The notes: a model not told the origin generated them from the sequence alone. DNA of 64,000 nt from Catenulispora pinisilvae (GCF_015356865.1 NZ_JAAFZA010000003.1:62001-126000), one strand, 5' to 3'; numbered from the stretch's first letter, positions 44,022-53,413 are shown. Translations and numbers: made by a program.

Positions 44022-45034
44022 AACCCGACATCTCCTTCGCCCACCTGCGCCGGCTCAGCGACGACACCGGTCTGTTCGAGCACGCCCGCGGCGCCGTGCC
44101 GCGCCGCGAGCACGGATACTGCCTCGACGACGTCGCCCGCGGCCTGCTCGTCATCTGCCGCGAACCCGAGCCCGACGCCGGCCTGACCGCGCTGGCCGAG
44201 ACCTACCTGGCCTTCGTCGCCCACGCTCAGGACCCTGACGGGTCGTTCCACAACCGGCTGGGCCTGGACCGCCTCTGGCACGACGAACCCGGCGTGGGCG
44301 ATTGGTGGGGGCGCGCGCTGTGGGCGCTGGGCACCGCCGCGGTCCGCGGCCCGCAGCCGTGGATCCGCAGTGCGGCTTTGGCGATGTTCGACAGCGGCGC
44401 GGTACTGCGCTCGCCCTGGTCGCGCAGCAACACCTTCGCGGCGTTGGGCGCCGCGGAGATCCTGGCCGTCGATCCGGGGCACGAAGGCGCGCGCAAGCTG
44501 CTCGCCGACGCCGCGCGGCTGATCGGGGCACCCCGGGCGGACGACGCGTGGCCCTGGCCCGAGCCGTGGCTCAGCTACGCGAACGCCGCGCCCGCCGAAG
44601 TCCTCATCGCCGCCGGCCACCTGCTGGACGACAAACGCCTGCTCGCCGACGGCCTGACCCTGCTGGGCTGGCTGCTGGACGCGCAGACCCGGGACGGGCA
44701 CCTGTCCCTGACCCCGGCCGGCGGTCACGGCCGGGGCTGGACCGGCCCCGGCTTCGACCAGCAGCCGATCGAGGCCGCCGCGCTGGCCGACGCCTGCGCC
44801 CGGGCCCTGGCCGTCACCGGCGCCGACCGCTGGGAAGCGGGCCTGGCCCGCGCGATGGCCTGGTTCCTCGGGATGAACGACTCAGGCATCCCGCTGGCCG
44901 ACCAGAGCACCGGCGGCTGCTGCGACGGCCTGGAGCGCGAGGGCCGCAACGAGAACCAGGGCGCTGAGTCGACGCTCGCGCTGATCTCCACTTTCCAACA
45001 TGGCCGCAACCAACCAAAGGAGCGTCTTGCTTAA
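44018..45034 (+). CDS. (alpha/alpha)6-barrel glycoside-processing-type protein
   Basis: 338 residues. Repeating helical hairpins with conserved aromatic turns: REHGYCLDDVARGLLVICRE, FHNRLGLDRLWHDEPGVGDW, GRALWALGTAAVRGPQPWIR, WPWPEPWLSYANAAPAEVLI. The motif HGYCLDDVARGL marks a family encoded directly after GT4 transferases in many actinobacteria and cyanobacteria. It looks like a six-hairpin glycosidase or phosphorylase, cytoplasmic, no signal. Substrate unknown. Both ends overlap neighbouring genes (4 and 8 bp), so it is tightly coupled to the transferase and dehydrogenase. Confidence 0.75.
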   Translation: MKPDISFAHLRRLSDDTGLFEHARGAVPRREHGYCLDDVARGLLVICREPEPDAGLTALAETYLAFVAHAQDPDGSFHNRLGLDRLWHDEPGVGDWWGRALWALGTAAVRGPQPWIRSAALAMFDSGAVLRSPWSRSNTFAALGAAEILAVDPGHEGARKLLADAARLIGAPRADDAWPWPEPWLSYANAAPAEVLIAAGHLLDDKRLLADGLTLLGWLLDAQTRDGHLSLTPAGGHGRGWTGPGFDQQPIEAAALADACARALAVTGADRWEAGLARAMAWFLGMNDSGIPLADQSTGGCCDGLEREGRNENQGAESTLALISTFQHGRNQPKERLA

Positions 45035-46199
45035 CCTCGAACTCGGCATCGTCGCGCACTCCCGCAAGGAGAACGAACACCGGCTGCCCATCCATCCCGC
45101 GCACTTCGAGCGTATCGACGCCGATGTGCGGGCCCGCATCCACCTGGAGCAGGGCTACGGCGAACGCTTCGGAATCCCCGACAGCCAACTGGCCCCGCTC
45201 GTCGCCGGGTTGAAGTCCCGGGCCGAGCTCGTCGCCGCCTGCGACGTCATCGTGCTGGCCAAGCCGCTGCTCGAAGACGTCTCGGAACTGCGCGAAGGCC
45301 AGACCCTGTGGGGCTGGCCGCACTGCGTCCAGGACACGAAGCTGACCCAGACGGCCATCGACCGCCGGCTGACGCTGATCGCGTTCGAGGCGATGAACCA
45401 CTGGACCGGCGACGGCTCGTTCAACCTGCACGTGTTCCACAAGAACAACGAGATGGCCGGGTACTCCTCGGTACTGCACGCGATGCAGCTGGTGGGCTCG
45501 ACCGGAGACTACGGCCGGCGGCTGAACGCCGTGGTCATCGGCTTCGGCGCGACGGCGCGCGGCGCGGTGACGGCGCTCAACGCCCTCGGCGTCCACGAGG
45601 TCGACGTCCTCACCGGCCGCGGCGTCAGCGCCGTCGCCTCGCCGATCCACTCCGCGCGCATCGTCCACTTCGACCACGACGAGGCCGACGACACCGACGA
45701 CCCGCGCCGCAGCCATGCCCTCACCGAGGACGGAAGCCAGCCGCTGGCGGAGTTCCTGGCGGGCCACGACATCATCGTGAACTGTGTCCTGCAGGACACC
45801 AGCGCGCCGCTGACCTTCCTGATAGAGGAAGACCTCGCGACGCTGGCCCCCGGCACCCTGGTCATCGACGTGTCCTGCGATGAGGGCATGGGCTTCAGCT
45901 GGGCGCGCCCGATGACGTTCACCGAGCCGATGTGCATCGTCGGCAACGGGGTGCAGTACTACGGCGTCGATCACAGCCCCTCCTACCTGTGGAACTCCGC
46001 GACCTGGGAGAACAGCGAAGCCCTGATTCCCTTCTTGCGCCCGGTTCTCGGCGGCCCCGAGGCCTGGGAGGCCAACGAGAGCATTCGGCGCGCCATCGAG
46101 ATCCAGGACGGCGTGATCCAGAACCCGGCGATCCTGGAGTTCCAGCACCGGTCGGCGGAGTATCCCCACCTGGCGCAAGTCGGGAGAGAGCAGGAATAG
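45027..46199 (+). CDS. N5-(carboxyethyl)ornithine synthase / alanine dehydrogenase-like enzyme
   Basis: 390 residues. TTG 45027 is chosen because AAGGAG lies 5 bases before it; ATG 45000 would lie far inside the previous gene. AlaDH/PNT N-terminal domain: [48 protein letters not shown] domain: [20 protein letters not shown]. Substrate loop: [20 protein letters not shown]. The family reductively joins pyruvate to ornithine or lysine, or oxidises alanine; the residues seen do not decide. Third gene of the GT4 operon. Confidence 0.8.
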   Translation: MLNLELGIVAHSRKENEHRLPIHPAHFERIDADVRARIHLEQGYGERFGIPDSQLAPLVAGLKSRAELVAACDVIVLAKPLLEDVSELREGQTLWGWPHCVQDTKLTQTAIDRRLTLIAFEAMNHWTGDGSFNLHVFHKNNEMAGYSSVLHAMQLVGSTGDYGRRLNAVVIGFGATARGAVTALNALGVHEVDVLTGRGVSAVASPIHSARIVHFDHDEADDTDDPRRSHALTEDGSQPLAEFLAGHDIIVNCVLQDTSAPLTFLIEEDLATLAPGTLVIDVSCDEGMGFSWARPMTFTEPMCIVGNGVQYYGVDHSPSYLWNSATWENSEALIPFLRPVLGGPEAWEANESIRRAIEIQDGVIQNPAILEFQHRSAEYPHLAQVGREQE

Positions 46200-46201
46200 C
46201 C

Positions 46202-47842
46202 ATGCCGGAACTCACGATCCGTCCGGAGGAGATCCGGGACGCGTTGCAGCGTTTTGTCGCCTCCTACGAGACGACGGCGGCGCCGATCGACGAGGTCGGG
46301 GCTGTCACGGTGATCGGTGACGGTATCGCCAGGGTCGAGGGTCTGCCCTCGGCCATGACGAACGAGCTGCTGAAGTTCGAGGACGGCACCCTGGGTATCG
46401 CGTTGAACCTGGATGTCCGGGAGATCGGCGTGGTCGTCCTTGGCGACTATGAGGGAATCGCCGAAGGCCAGTCCGTTGCGCGTACCGGCGAGATCTTGTC
46501 CACCCCGGTCGGTGACAAGTTCATGGGCCGGGTGGTGAACCCGTTGGGTGAGCCGATTGACGGTTTGGGTCCGGTTGAGGCTGAGGGCACTCGGGTCCTG
46601 GAGTTGCAGGCTCCGGGCGTGATGGCTCGGCAGTCGGTGAGAGAGCCGCTCCAGACCGGTATCAAGGCGATCGACTCGATGACGCCGATCGGTCGTGGCC
46701 AGCGTCAGCTGATCATCGGTGACCGGCAGACCGGTAAGACCGCGGTGGCCGTGGACACGATCATCAACCAGAAGCAGAACTGGGAGTCGGGCGACCCGAA
46801 GAAGCAGGTCCGCTGCATCTATGTCGCGATCGGTCAGAAGGGTTCCACCATCGCGGCTGTGAAGGGCGCGTTGGAGGAGGCCGGCGCGATGAAGTACACG
46901 ACGATCGTGGCCGCCCCGGCTTCGGATCCGGCGGGCTTCAAGTACCTGGCGCCTTACACCGGTTCGGCTATCGGCCAGCACTGGATGTACGACTCCAAGC
47001 ATGTGCTGATCGTCTTCGATGATCTGACCAAGCAGGCTGAGGCGTACCGGTCGATGTCGCTGCTGCTGCGTCGGCCGCCGGGGCGCGAGGCGTACCCCGG
47101 TGACGTCTTCTATCTGCACTCGCGTCTGCTGGAGCGTTGCGCGAAGCTCTCCGATGAGATGGGTGCGGGCTCGATGACCGGTCTGCCGGTGATTGAGACC
47201 AAGGCGAACGACATCTCGGCGTTCATTCCGACGAACGTCATCTCGATCACCGACGGTCAGGTCTTCTTCGAGACGGACTTGTTCAACTCCGGTGTGCGTC
47301 CGGCGATCAACGTGGGTACCTCGGTGTCCCGGGTCGGTGGTTCGGCGCAGGTGAAGGCGATGCGTTCGGTGTCCGGTTCGCTTCGTGTGGAGTTGGCGCA
47401 GTTCCGGGATCTGGAGGCGTTCGCTGCTTTCGCCTCGGATCTGGACGATGCGTCTAAGGCGCAGTTGGCCCGTGGTCAGCGGATGGTGGAGATCCTGAAG
47501 CAGGGTCAGTACACGCCGTATCCGGTCGAGGACCAGGTGGCGGCGATCTGGATCGGTACGTCGGGCTCGATCGATGATGTGCCGGTGTCCGATGTGCGCC
47601 GTTTCGAGAGCGAGTTCATCTCGTTCTTGAAGACCGACCACGCGGGCATCTTGGCGACCGTCCGGGAGACCGGGCAGCTCTCCGAGGACACCGTCTCGGC
47701 GTTCAAGGACGCGGTCGCGCAGTTCAAGCGCGGCTTCGAACTCGGCGACGGCACGCTGCTGGCCGACCAGGGCAAAACCGAGGCCATGGACGAGGACAAC
47801 GTCGGCCAGGCCACCATCGCCAAGCACGTCAAGGCCCGGTGA
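46202..47842 (+). CDS. atpA: F1F0 ATP synthase alpha subunit, isolated copy
   Basis: 546 residues from ATG 46202. Complete F1 alpha: [40 protein letters not shown], Walker [15 protein letters not shown], Walker-B region [40 protein letters not shown]. No other atp gene is nearby; it lies between a GT4 operon and a cold-shock gene. Codon choice in the middle (about 46480-47640) favours GGT/CGT/GTG typical of highly expressed genes, whereas both ends use C-ending codons, so the middle may have been copied from an operonic atpA. Function as a working subunit or a spare copy is open. Confidence 0.93.
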   Translation: MPELTIRPEEIRDALQRFVASYETTAAPIDEVGAVTVIGDGIARVEGLPSAMTNELLKFEDGTLGIALNLDVREIGVVVLGDYEGIAEGQSVARTGEILSTPVGDKFMGRVVNPLGEPIDGLGPVEAEGTRVLELQAPGVMARQSVREPLQTGIKAIDSMTPIGRGQRQLIIGDRQTGKTAVAVDTIINQKQNWESGDPKKQVRCIYVAIGQKGSTIAAVKGALEEAGAMKYTTIVAAPASDPAGFKYLAPYTGSAIGQHWMYDSKHVLIVFDDLTKQAEAYRSMSLLLRRPPGREAYPGDVFYLHSRLLERCAKLSDEMGAGSMTGLPVIETKANDISAFIPTNVISITDGQVFFETDLFNSGVRPAINVGTSVSRVGGSAQVKAMRSVSGSLRVELAQFRDLEAFAAFASDLDDASKAQLARGQRMVEILKQGQYTPYPVEDQVAAIWIGTSGSIDDVPVSDVRRFESEFISFLKTDHAGILATVRETGQLSEDTVSAFKDAVAQFKRGFELGDGTLLADQGKTEAMDEDNVGQATIAKHVKAR

Positions 47843-47898
47843 CTGCTCTATTGGAGTGATTCTCCCGTGGGTCTGCCGCAGCGGTGCGCGCCGAACTG

Positions 47899-47907
47899 TG
47901 CTATAGT
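47899..47907 (+). promoter_or_regulatory. Extended -10 promoter TGCTATAGT of the cold-shock gene
   Basis: TG-C-TATAGT matches the extended -10 class, with transcript start near 47914 and a 155-nt leader before the cold-shock gene. Confidence 0.6.
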
Positions 47908-47945
47908 GATCTTGTTGCAGTAGTGGTACCCATGAACTTAGTGTG

Positions 47946-47984
47946 CGCCTGATGCTTTGCGGCTCAGGCGTCTTTTGTTTTCCG
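47946..47984 (+). terminator. Intrinsic terminator in the cold-shock leader (attenuator candidate)
   Basis: CGCCTGA (47946) pairs with TCAGGCG (47964) across an 11-nt loop; TCTTTTGTTTT follows directly. A tiny ORF (ATG 47932, MNLVCA, stop in the stem) overlaps the 5' arm. It could end atpA transcripts or attenuate the cold-shock gene. Confidence 0.75.
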
Positions 47985-48068
47985 GAACTCTCCGGGTGGG
48001 GTCATTTCCGCGGCAGGGGACTCCGCACGGTGTGGGGGCCCTTCGATCCCCACAAAGAAGGAAAAGTC

Positions 48069-48272
48069 ATGGCTACAGGCACCGTCAAGTGGTTCAACGC
48101 GGAAAAGGGCTTCGGGTTCATCGAGCAGGATGGCGGCGGCGCCGACGTGTTCGCTCACTTCTCGAACATCGCTGCCGACGGCTACCGCGAGCTGCAGGAA
48201 GGCCAGCGCGTGAGCTTCGACGTCACGCAGGGCCAGAAGGGCCCGCAGGCCGAGAACATCGTTCCGGCTTAA
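48069..48272 (+). CDS. cspA: Cold-shock protein, CspA family
   Basis: 67 residues from ATG 48069 (GAAGGA upstream). Complete cold-shock domain with RNP1 KGFGFIEQ and RNP2-like VFAHFS; it binds single-stranded nucleic acid and melts RNA structure. The leader contains a terminator and a hairpin GTGGGG-N10-CCCCAC right before the ribosome site, which suggests temperature- or structure-dependent expression. Confidence 0.95.
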   Translation: MATGTVKWFNAEKGFGFIEQDGGGADVFAHFSNIAADGYRELQEGQRVSFDVTQGQKGPQAENIVPA

Positions 48273-48310
48273 TCGCGAGCCAGGGTATCCGCCTTTCCGG
48301 ATGACTCTTG

Positions 48311-48349
48311 AGTGCGGCCCGGTACCTGCAAAAGGTGCCGGGCCGCACT
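48311..48349. terminator. Bidirectional terminator between cspA and the rbpA-like gene
   Basis: A 17-bp stem (AGTGCGGCCCGGTACCT with its complement, one wobble) and a 5-nt loop GCAAA, between convergent genes. Confidence 0.85.
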
Positions 48350-48489
48350 TCGTGGTGTCACGGTGCCGGACGGGCCGCACGGTCAGCCGGAGCCGACCCG
48401 GCCGGGTTCAGCGGAACCGGCGCGCTGCCGTGTCGGCGGCTGGTGCCGCCTCGACGACCGGTTCCGCCTTGATGGCGGGTGCCACCTCG

Positions 48490-48548
48490 ACTTGCCGGCG
48501 CGGCCTCTTGCCGGCGCGGCCTCACCTGTTGCCGGGGCGCGGCCTCAC
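48490..48548. repeat. Three TTGCCGG(G)CGCGGCCTC direct repeats
   Basis: About 18-23 bp units between the terminator and the rbpA-like stop. Noncoding in the expected frame. Confidence 0.7.
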
Positions 48549-48877
48549 CTGGCCGTGCGGAGCTTGGTGAGCGCCTCGGCCAAGATGGCATCGGCATCGG
48601 CGTCGCTGCGCCGGTCGCGGACATAGGCCAGGTGGGATTTGAACGGGCCCGCCTGCACCAGGGCCGGGGGGTTGTCGGGGTCCAGGCCGGCCGGACGGTC
48701 ACAGTCGTGACAGTCCCACGTGGTGGGAATCTCCGCGGACGCGGCGAAGATCGGGCTCGTCGAATGGCCGATCGCGCACCAGAAGGTGACCGCGACCCGC
48801 GTTACCAATTGCCCTCGTTCGTTCTCGCCGCTGGGTCCAGCCCCGATTCTGCTCCCACGTATTCCGCTGCGCGCCAT
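48545..48877 (-). CDS. RbpA-like RNA polymerase-binding protein
   Basis: 110 residues from ATG 48877 (AAGGAGG 9 bases upstream). Central zinc-like fold: CAIGHSTSPIFAASAEIPTT then WDCHDCDRPAGLDPDNPPAL; the sigma-interaction helix region FKSHLAYVRDRRSDADADAI closes the protein. RbpA binds the beta subunit and sigma factor and aids open-complex formation. The N-terminal part differs from housekeeping RbpA and only CxxC plus one more Cys remain, so this is probably a second, specialised paralogue. Convergent with cspA. Confidence 0.85.
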   Translation of the reverse strand: MARSGIRGSRIGAGPSGENERGQLVTRVAVTFWCAIGHSTSPIFAASAEIPTTWDCHDCDRPAGLDPDNPPALVQAGPFKSHLAYVRDRRSDADADAILAEALTKLRTAR

Positions 48878-49145
48878 GCTATGGAGCCTCCTTAGCCGCG
48901 GTCGGCACTGAGCTCAGCTGAGCGAACCGTCCCGCTGTGACGAACAGTACGCCCCTGCGGTAACACGAGCGGGAAACGAGACGATCGCTGACCGGCGGGT
49001 CCTGCGTCCGGGGCGCGGTTCGGGGGCGGTTCAGGCACGGTTCGGGCCGCCGCTCGCCGTGGACTCCGGGCCGAGCACAGCCGCCGACGGGTGCTCCTCG
49101 ACGGCTGGTGGTCGACATCAGTGCACTGACCGGCACTGATGCGGC

Positions 49146-49649
49146 TCAGACGGATCCCTGCTGGCCGGCCCCGGTGTCGATGAGAATCTGCTGCGCGTCC
49201 GCCACGTTGTCCTGCCGGACGGCCTGCGCGATGGCCGCCTTCGCCGCCTCCGCGTCCGAGTCCGGCGGTATCACCAGCAGCGAGAAGAGATCCCGCTCGC
49301 CCCGGGTGATCAGGATCGTGTCGTCGCCGACCGGGTAGGAGTCGATGCGTACCACCTGGCCGTCCACGACCAAGCGGGTCGGCAGGCCGTCCCAAGCGGT
49401 CGCGTCGAGCCCGACGCGGGTGATCGGCCCGATGTGCCGGGCCAAGGCGCTGACCAGGGCCGGAAGCTCGGAATGGATACGCCGGGAGCGCGGCCACCAG
49501 GCCCCGTCCAGGACGCCGCCCGCGCGAGGCCCGATCGTCTCCAGGCGCAGGATCGCGGTCCCCGGGACGGCCGTGTGCACCGCCGTGGGCAACTCGCCCC
49601 CGGCCCGGGGCGGCGGGTCGGGGATGTCGCGTCTTGGGGAGTTCGCCAT
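49146..49649 (-). CDS. DUF5994 family protein, copy 2
   Basis: 167 residues from ATG 49649. Same architecture as 42094: LRLETIGPRAGGVLDGAWWP, RSRRIHSELPALVSALARHI, WDGLPTRLVVDGQVVRIDSY, LFSLLVIPPDSDAEAAKAAI. It has a Pro-rich N-terminal extension (DIPDPPPRAGGELP). Function unknown. The 268 bases between it and the rbpA-like gene contain no gene. Confidence 0.8.
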   Translation of the reverse strand: MANSPRRDIPDPPPRAGGELPTAVHTAVPGTAILRLETIGPRAGGVLDGAWWPRSRRIHSELPALVSALARHIGPITRVGLDATAWDGLPTRLVVDGQVVRIDSYPVGDDTILITRGERDLFSLLVIPPDSDAEAAKAAIAQAVRQDNVADAQQILIDTGAGQQGSV

Positions 49650-49764
49650 GACAGATCGCCTGTTCCCGGCAGGTCGAGAAAGCGGGTTCCCTCTCTCGTC
49701 ACCCACTCTACGTCGCGTGCAGGCTTCCGGCAGGGGGCGACCAGTGGCGTTTGGCGACTGGCGA

Positions 49765-50811
49765 TCAGATGACCGGGACCGGCGGAGCCGCGAGCAGCGC
49801 GCGGTCCCCGTCGATGCCGTGGTTCAGCGCGGCCTCGACGTCCTCGTGCGGGGTTCCCAGGCGGGGCGTGCTGACCTCGCTGAGGCGGTGGTAGTGCTGC
49901 TCGCTGAGGTCGAGGTGCACAGAGCTCAGGTATTCGTTCAGCTGTGTCAGAGTGCGAGGGCCGGCGATCGGGATCAGTGCTGTTTGTGCCAGGGCGGCGC
50001 GGCGGCGTAGCCAGGACAAGGCGACCTGCGGCGCGCTGGCGCCGATCTCGTCGGCGATCGCCAGGACGGTGTCGACGACCGCGGTGCGCTGTGCGCTGCC
50101 TTCGATCGCGTCGCCGCGTGCGCTGAGCCGACCTTGCCCGCCCTGCCGGTACTTGCCGGTCAGCAGCCCTCCGGCCAGCGGGGAGTACAGGAGCATGCCG
50201 AGGCCGTGGGCCTGCGCCATCGGAAGCAGTTCCCGGTCGGCGGAGCGCTCGGCCAGGCTGTACTCGGTCTGGATGCCGACCAGCCGGGCCAGGCCGCGCA
50301 GCTCGGCGCGGACCGTGGCGCCGGCGACACGCCAGGCCGGGAAGTTGGACAGGCCGCCGTGCCGGATCTTGCCGGCCCGGATCAGGGTGTCGAAGCCGGC
50401 CAGGATCTCCTCGATCGGCGTCGTGCCGTCGGGGAAGTGCGGCATGTAGACGTCGACGTAGTCGGTGCCCAGGCGGCGCAGGCTCGCCTCCAGGGAGCGG
50501 ACCATGACCTTGCGCCCGTTGCCGGTGGTGCCGGGCGCGGGCTGCGCCTGCCTGGTGCCGCTGTACTTGGTGATCACCACGAAGTCGTCGCGCCGGCCGC
50601 CGAGCAGCCTGCCGAGCATGGTCTCGGCCCGCCCGTCCTGATAGATGTCGGACGTGTCGAAGGTGGTGCCGCCGGCCTCGACGAACGCCTCGAAGATCTG
50701 CCGCGAGCCGTCAGGTCCGGCGCCGGCCTGCGTGGTGGAGAAGTTCGCCGTTCCCAGCGCGTACTCCGACACGCGCAGTCCCGTCAGCCGGCCGAACGTC
50801 TGGTAGCGCAT
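49765..50811 (-). CDS. Aldo/keto reductase
   Basis: 348 residues from ATG 50811 (AGGAG upstream). AKR barrel: RYQTFGRLTGLRVSEYALGT, FDTSDIYQDGRAETMLGRLL, VVITKYSG, DVYMPHFPDGTTPIEEILAG. The active-site His is in VYMPHFPDG and the Tyr in SDIYQDG. It diverges from the TetR gene at 50886, its probable repressor. Confidence 0.92.
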   Translation of the reverse strand: MRYQTFGRLTGLRVSEYALGTANFSTTQAGAGPDGSRQIFEAFVEAGGTTFDTSDIYQDGRAETMLGRLLGGRRDDFVVITKYSGTRQAQPAPGTTGNGRKVMVRSLEASLRRLGTDYVDVYMPHFPDGTTPIEEILAGFDTLIRAGKIRHGGLSNFPAWRVAGATVRAELRGLARLVGIQTEYSLAERSADRELLPMAQAHGLGMLLYSPLAGGLLTGKYRQGGQGRLSARGDAIEGSAQRTAVVDTVLAIADEIGASAPQVALSWLRRRAALAQTALIPIAGPRTLTQLNEYLSSVHLDLSEQHYHRLSEVSTPRLGTPHEDVEAALNHGIDGDRALLAAPPVPVI

Positions 50812-50885
50812 GGCAACTCCTGGATTCCGGTGATGCGGGGTAGACTTCACGACGGTATCAAGAAAAACGAGGGGTCGCTCTTTTT

Positions 50886-51458
50886 ATGCCGAAGGTCAGC
50901 CAGGCCCACCTGGACGCCCGCCGCCAGCAGATCGTCGACGCCGCCCGGGCCCGGTTCGCCAGCCACGGCTTCGCCCGCACGTCGATGGCCGATATCGTCA
51001 CCGAGTCCGGTCTGTCCAACGGGGCGATCTACCGCTACTTCACCAGCAAGGAGGAGATCGTCGTCGCCGTCTGCGAACAGGCCGGCGACGGCCTGCCCCG
51101 CGAGCTCACCGCCGAGGCCGTCAACGGGTTCCTGGAACACGTCCGCACCCTGGCGCGGGACACGGACCACGCTCGGCTGGTGGCCCAGATCTACGCCGAA
51201 GCCGCGGTCTCGCCGCCGCTGGCAGCGGTGGTGCGCGAACAACTCGCGGCGCTGCGGGCGGCAGTCGCCGACTTGCTGCCCGGCCGCCGAGGCCCGGACG
51301 CCGAACGGGCCGCCGAAGCCTTCGTGGCCCTGTGTGCCGGCTACAACCAGCAGCTTGCGATCCGGGGCGATGTGGACCCGGCGCCCTTCACCGCGGCGCT
51401 GATGGCGATCATCGAGGCACCCGAACGGGTGGCCGGGGAGCGCGCCGCCGCTGAATGA
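50886..51458 (+). CDS. TetR family repressor
   Basis: 190 residues from ATG 50886. HTH: RRQQIVDAARARFASHGFAR, DIVTESGLSNGAIYRYFTSK. C-terminal ligand domain helical. The 74-bp gap to the divergent AKR contains an interrupted palindrome AAAAACGAG-N6-CTCTTTTT at its start codon side, a likely operator. Confidence 0.9.
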   Translation: MPKVSQAHLDARRQQIVDAARARFASHGFARTSMADIVTESGLSNGAIYRYFTSKEEIVVAVCEQAGDGLPRELTAEAVNGFLEHVRTLARDTDHARLVAQIYAEAAVSPPLAAVVREQLAALRAAVADLLPGRRGPDAERAAEAFVALCAGYNQQLAIRGDVDPAPFTAALMAIIEAPERVAGERAAAE

Positions 51459-51519
51459 ATGATCTCTGAGGCCAAGATCGAATCGCTGATTTCGATAAAG
51501 CTTCCCGGAGGAGACACCA

Positions 51520-52209
51520 GTGATTACTCGGCTCAGGACTGCCAGCGTGCGCGCGGCGGCCGGCGGCGCGCTCGGCATCGCAGGGCTGTTGGCGTTCACG
51601 ACGGCCCCGGCGCACGCTGCCGGCCCGGCGCCCCGCGCGGCAGCCAGTGAGCTTCCGCCGGTCGGGGCGGAAGGTACCGAGCCCCTGGCGAGCGACTTCG
51701 ACTTCACTCTCAACGGTCAGCAGTGCCACGCGCACGCGGTTGGGGCCGTCGACGAGTACGTCACCGCGCAGGATGCCGCCGCCACCACCGACACCGTCGC
51801 GGAGGGGGGTCTGAAACTGCGCGGCACCGAATCATGCGGCTCCGGCTCCCGGACCCGCGCCGCCTCCGGGGGGTCGATCACCATCGAGCAGAACGATGTG
51901 GACGTCGACCCGAAGTCCCTCCTGCGGATCACTCAGAACTTCCCGCCCAGGTACGAGCAGATCATGGTGCTGAGCTTCACCATGGTGATCGAGGATCCCG
52001 AAACCTCGAACGACCACGCCCGCGCCCACCATGAGCCACTGATCCTGACCACCAAGGACCCGGCGAAGCTCATCGGCACGCTGACCCAGTTCCCGCCGCG
52101 GGGCGACTTGTACCAGCTCCAGAACCCCGTCGACCTCATTGACCTGGGGAACCCGGACACGACCATCGCGACGATCCAGACGTTCCCCGTCAAGGTCGGC
52201 GGGCTCTAA
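51520..52209 (+). CDS. Secreted protein, function unknown
   Basis: 229 residues from GTG 51520 (GGAGGAG upstream). Sec signal AAGGALGIAGLLAFTTAPAHA-A. The mature part has two cysteines (GQQCHAHAVG and TESCGSG) probably forming a disulphide and a beta-rich body (QNFPPRYEQIMVLSFTMVIE). Family not recognised. Monocistronic, ended by the hairpin at 52253. Confidence 0.7.
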   Translation: MITRLRTASVRAAAGGALGIAGLLAFTTAPAHAAGPAPRAAASELPPVGAEGTEPLASDFDFTLNGQQCHAHAVGAVDEYVTAQDAAATTDTVAEGGLKLRGTESCGSGSRTRAASGGSITIEQNDVDVDPKSLLRITQNFPPRYEQIMVLSFTMVIEDPETSNDHARAHHEPLILTTKDPAKLIGTLTQFPPRGDLYQLQNPVDLIDLGNPDTTIATIQTFPVKVGGL

Positions 52210-52252
52210 CAGCGGCCTCGCCATCGGCATCATGTGACCAACACGCCGCGAG

Positions 52253-52280
52253 GCGCCGCCGGGCACCCGGCCGGCGGCGC
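52253..52280. terminator. Terminator hairpin between convergent genes
   Basis: GCGCCGCCGG pairs with CCGGCGGCGC over an 8-nt loop. Confidence 0.75.
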
Positions 52281-52327
52281 TTCCCCGCGAAAGTTCCGAA
52301 CCCCAACAGCCCAACAGCCCAACAGTC

Positions 52328-53308
52328 CTAGCTGTGTCCGAGGATCCGGTGCGGTCGGTAGAGCCTTTCCAAGCCCGCGACCTCCTCACCGCTCAGTTCG
52401 ACGCCGACAGCCGCGACCGCGTCGTCCACATGCTTCGCCTTGGTCGCGCCCACGATGGGCGCGGTGACCCCGGGCCGGCCGAGCAGCCAGGCCAAGGCGA
52501 CCTGCGCGGGCGGCAAGCCGCGGTCGGCGGCCAGTGCTCGGACCGCGTCGACGACGTCGAAGTCGGCGGCGCCGTACATGTCGTCGGCGATCGGGTCGAG
52601 GCCGGATCGGCGCGTGTGGCGCTCGCCGTCGCGCTCGCGGGTGCCGGCGAGGAGTCCCCGGGCGAGCGGGCTCCACGGGACGATGCCCACTCCCTGGTCG
52701 AGGCAGAGGGGGATCATCTCCCGTTCCTCTTCGCGGTACAGGAGGTTGTAGTGGTTCTGCACCGACAGGAACGGGGTCCAGCCGTTGGCCCGGGCGGTGT
52801 GCTGCGCCTTGGCGAACTGCCAGGCGTACATGCTGGAGGCGCCGATGTAGCGCGTTTTCCCGGCCCGCACCACGTCGTGCAGCGCCTCCATGGTCTCCTC
52901 GATCGGGGTCTCGTAGTCCCAGCGGTGGACCTGGTACAGGTCGACGTAATCGCAACCGAGGCGGCTCAGCGAAGCGTCGATGCCGGCCAGGATGTGTTTG
53001 CGGGACAGGCCTCGATCGTTCGGGCCGGGGCCCATCGGGAAGTACACCTTGGTGGCGAGCACGTAGTCTTCGCGGTGGGGGAAGAACTTGCCGAGCAGCC
53101 GCCCGGTCACCTGCTCGCTCGCGCCGTCCGAGTACATGTCGGCGGTGTCGAAGTACGTCACGCCGGCCTCGACCGCGCGCCGCACTAGCGGTTCCGCGGC
53201 GTCCTGGCTGAGGACCCAGTCCCGCCCGGATTGGTCTCCGTAGCTCATCATGCCCAGGCAGATGCGTGAGACCTTGAGGCCGGAGCGGCCCATCGTCGTG
53301 TACTGCAT
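52328..53308 (-). CDS. Aldo/keto reductase
   Basis: 326 residues from ATG 53308 (GAGGTAA upstream). QYTTMGRSGLKVSRICLGMM, FDTADMYSDGASEQVTGRLL, VLATKVYFPM, DLYQVHRWDYETPIEETMEA. Same length and close in sequence to the AKR at 22481. Divergent from an Lrp/AsnC regulator 106 bp away. Confidence 0.92.
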   Translation of the reverse strand: MQYTTMGRSGLKVSRICLGMMSYGDQSGRDWVLSQDAAEPLVRRAVEAGVTYFDTADMYSDGASEQVTGRLLGKFFPHREDYVLATKVYFPMGPGPNDRGLSRKHILAGIDASLSRLGCDYVDLYQVHRWDYETPIEETMEALHDVVRAGKTRYIGASSMYAWQFAKAQHTARANGWTPFLSVQNHYNLLYREEEREMIPLCLDQGVGIVPWSPLARGLLAGTRERDGERHTRRSGLDPIADDMYGAADFDVVDAVRALAADRGLPPAQVALAWLLGRPGVTAPIVGATKAKHVDDAVAAVGVELSGEEVAGLERLYRPHRILGHS

Positions 53309-53413
53309 CTCGGTTACCTCTCTTGCGGCGGGTTTTGCGGCGAGTCTTGTGACGAGCTGAGAATCAGTTCGGCGGTCACGGTGAGATGATCGAACATCCC
53401 GTAAGCTGGCGGA

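Noticed and set aside
46202-47842. Part of a normal atp operon
   Set aside because: Neighbours on both sides are unrelated; no atpH, atpG or atpD in the window.
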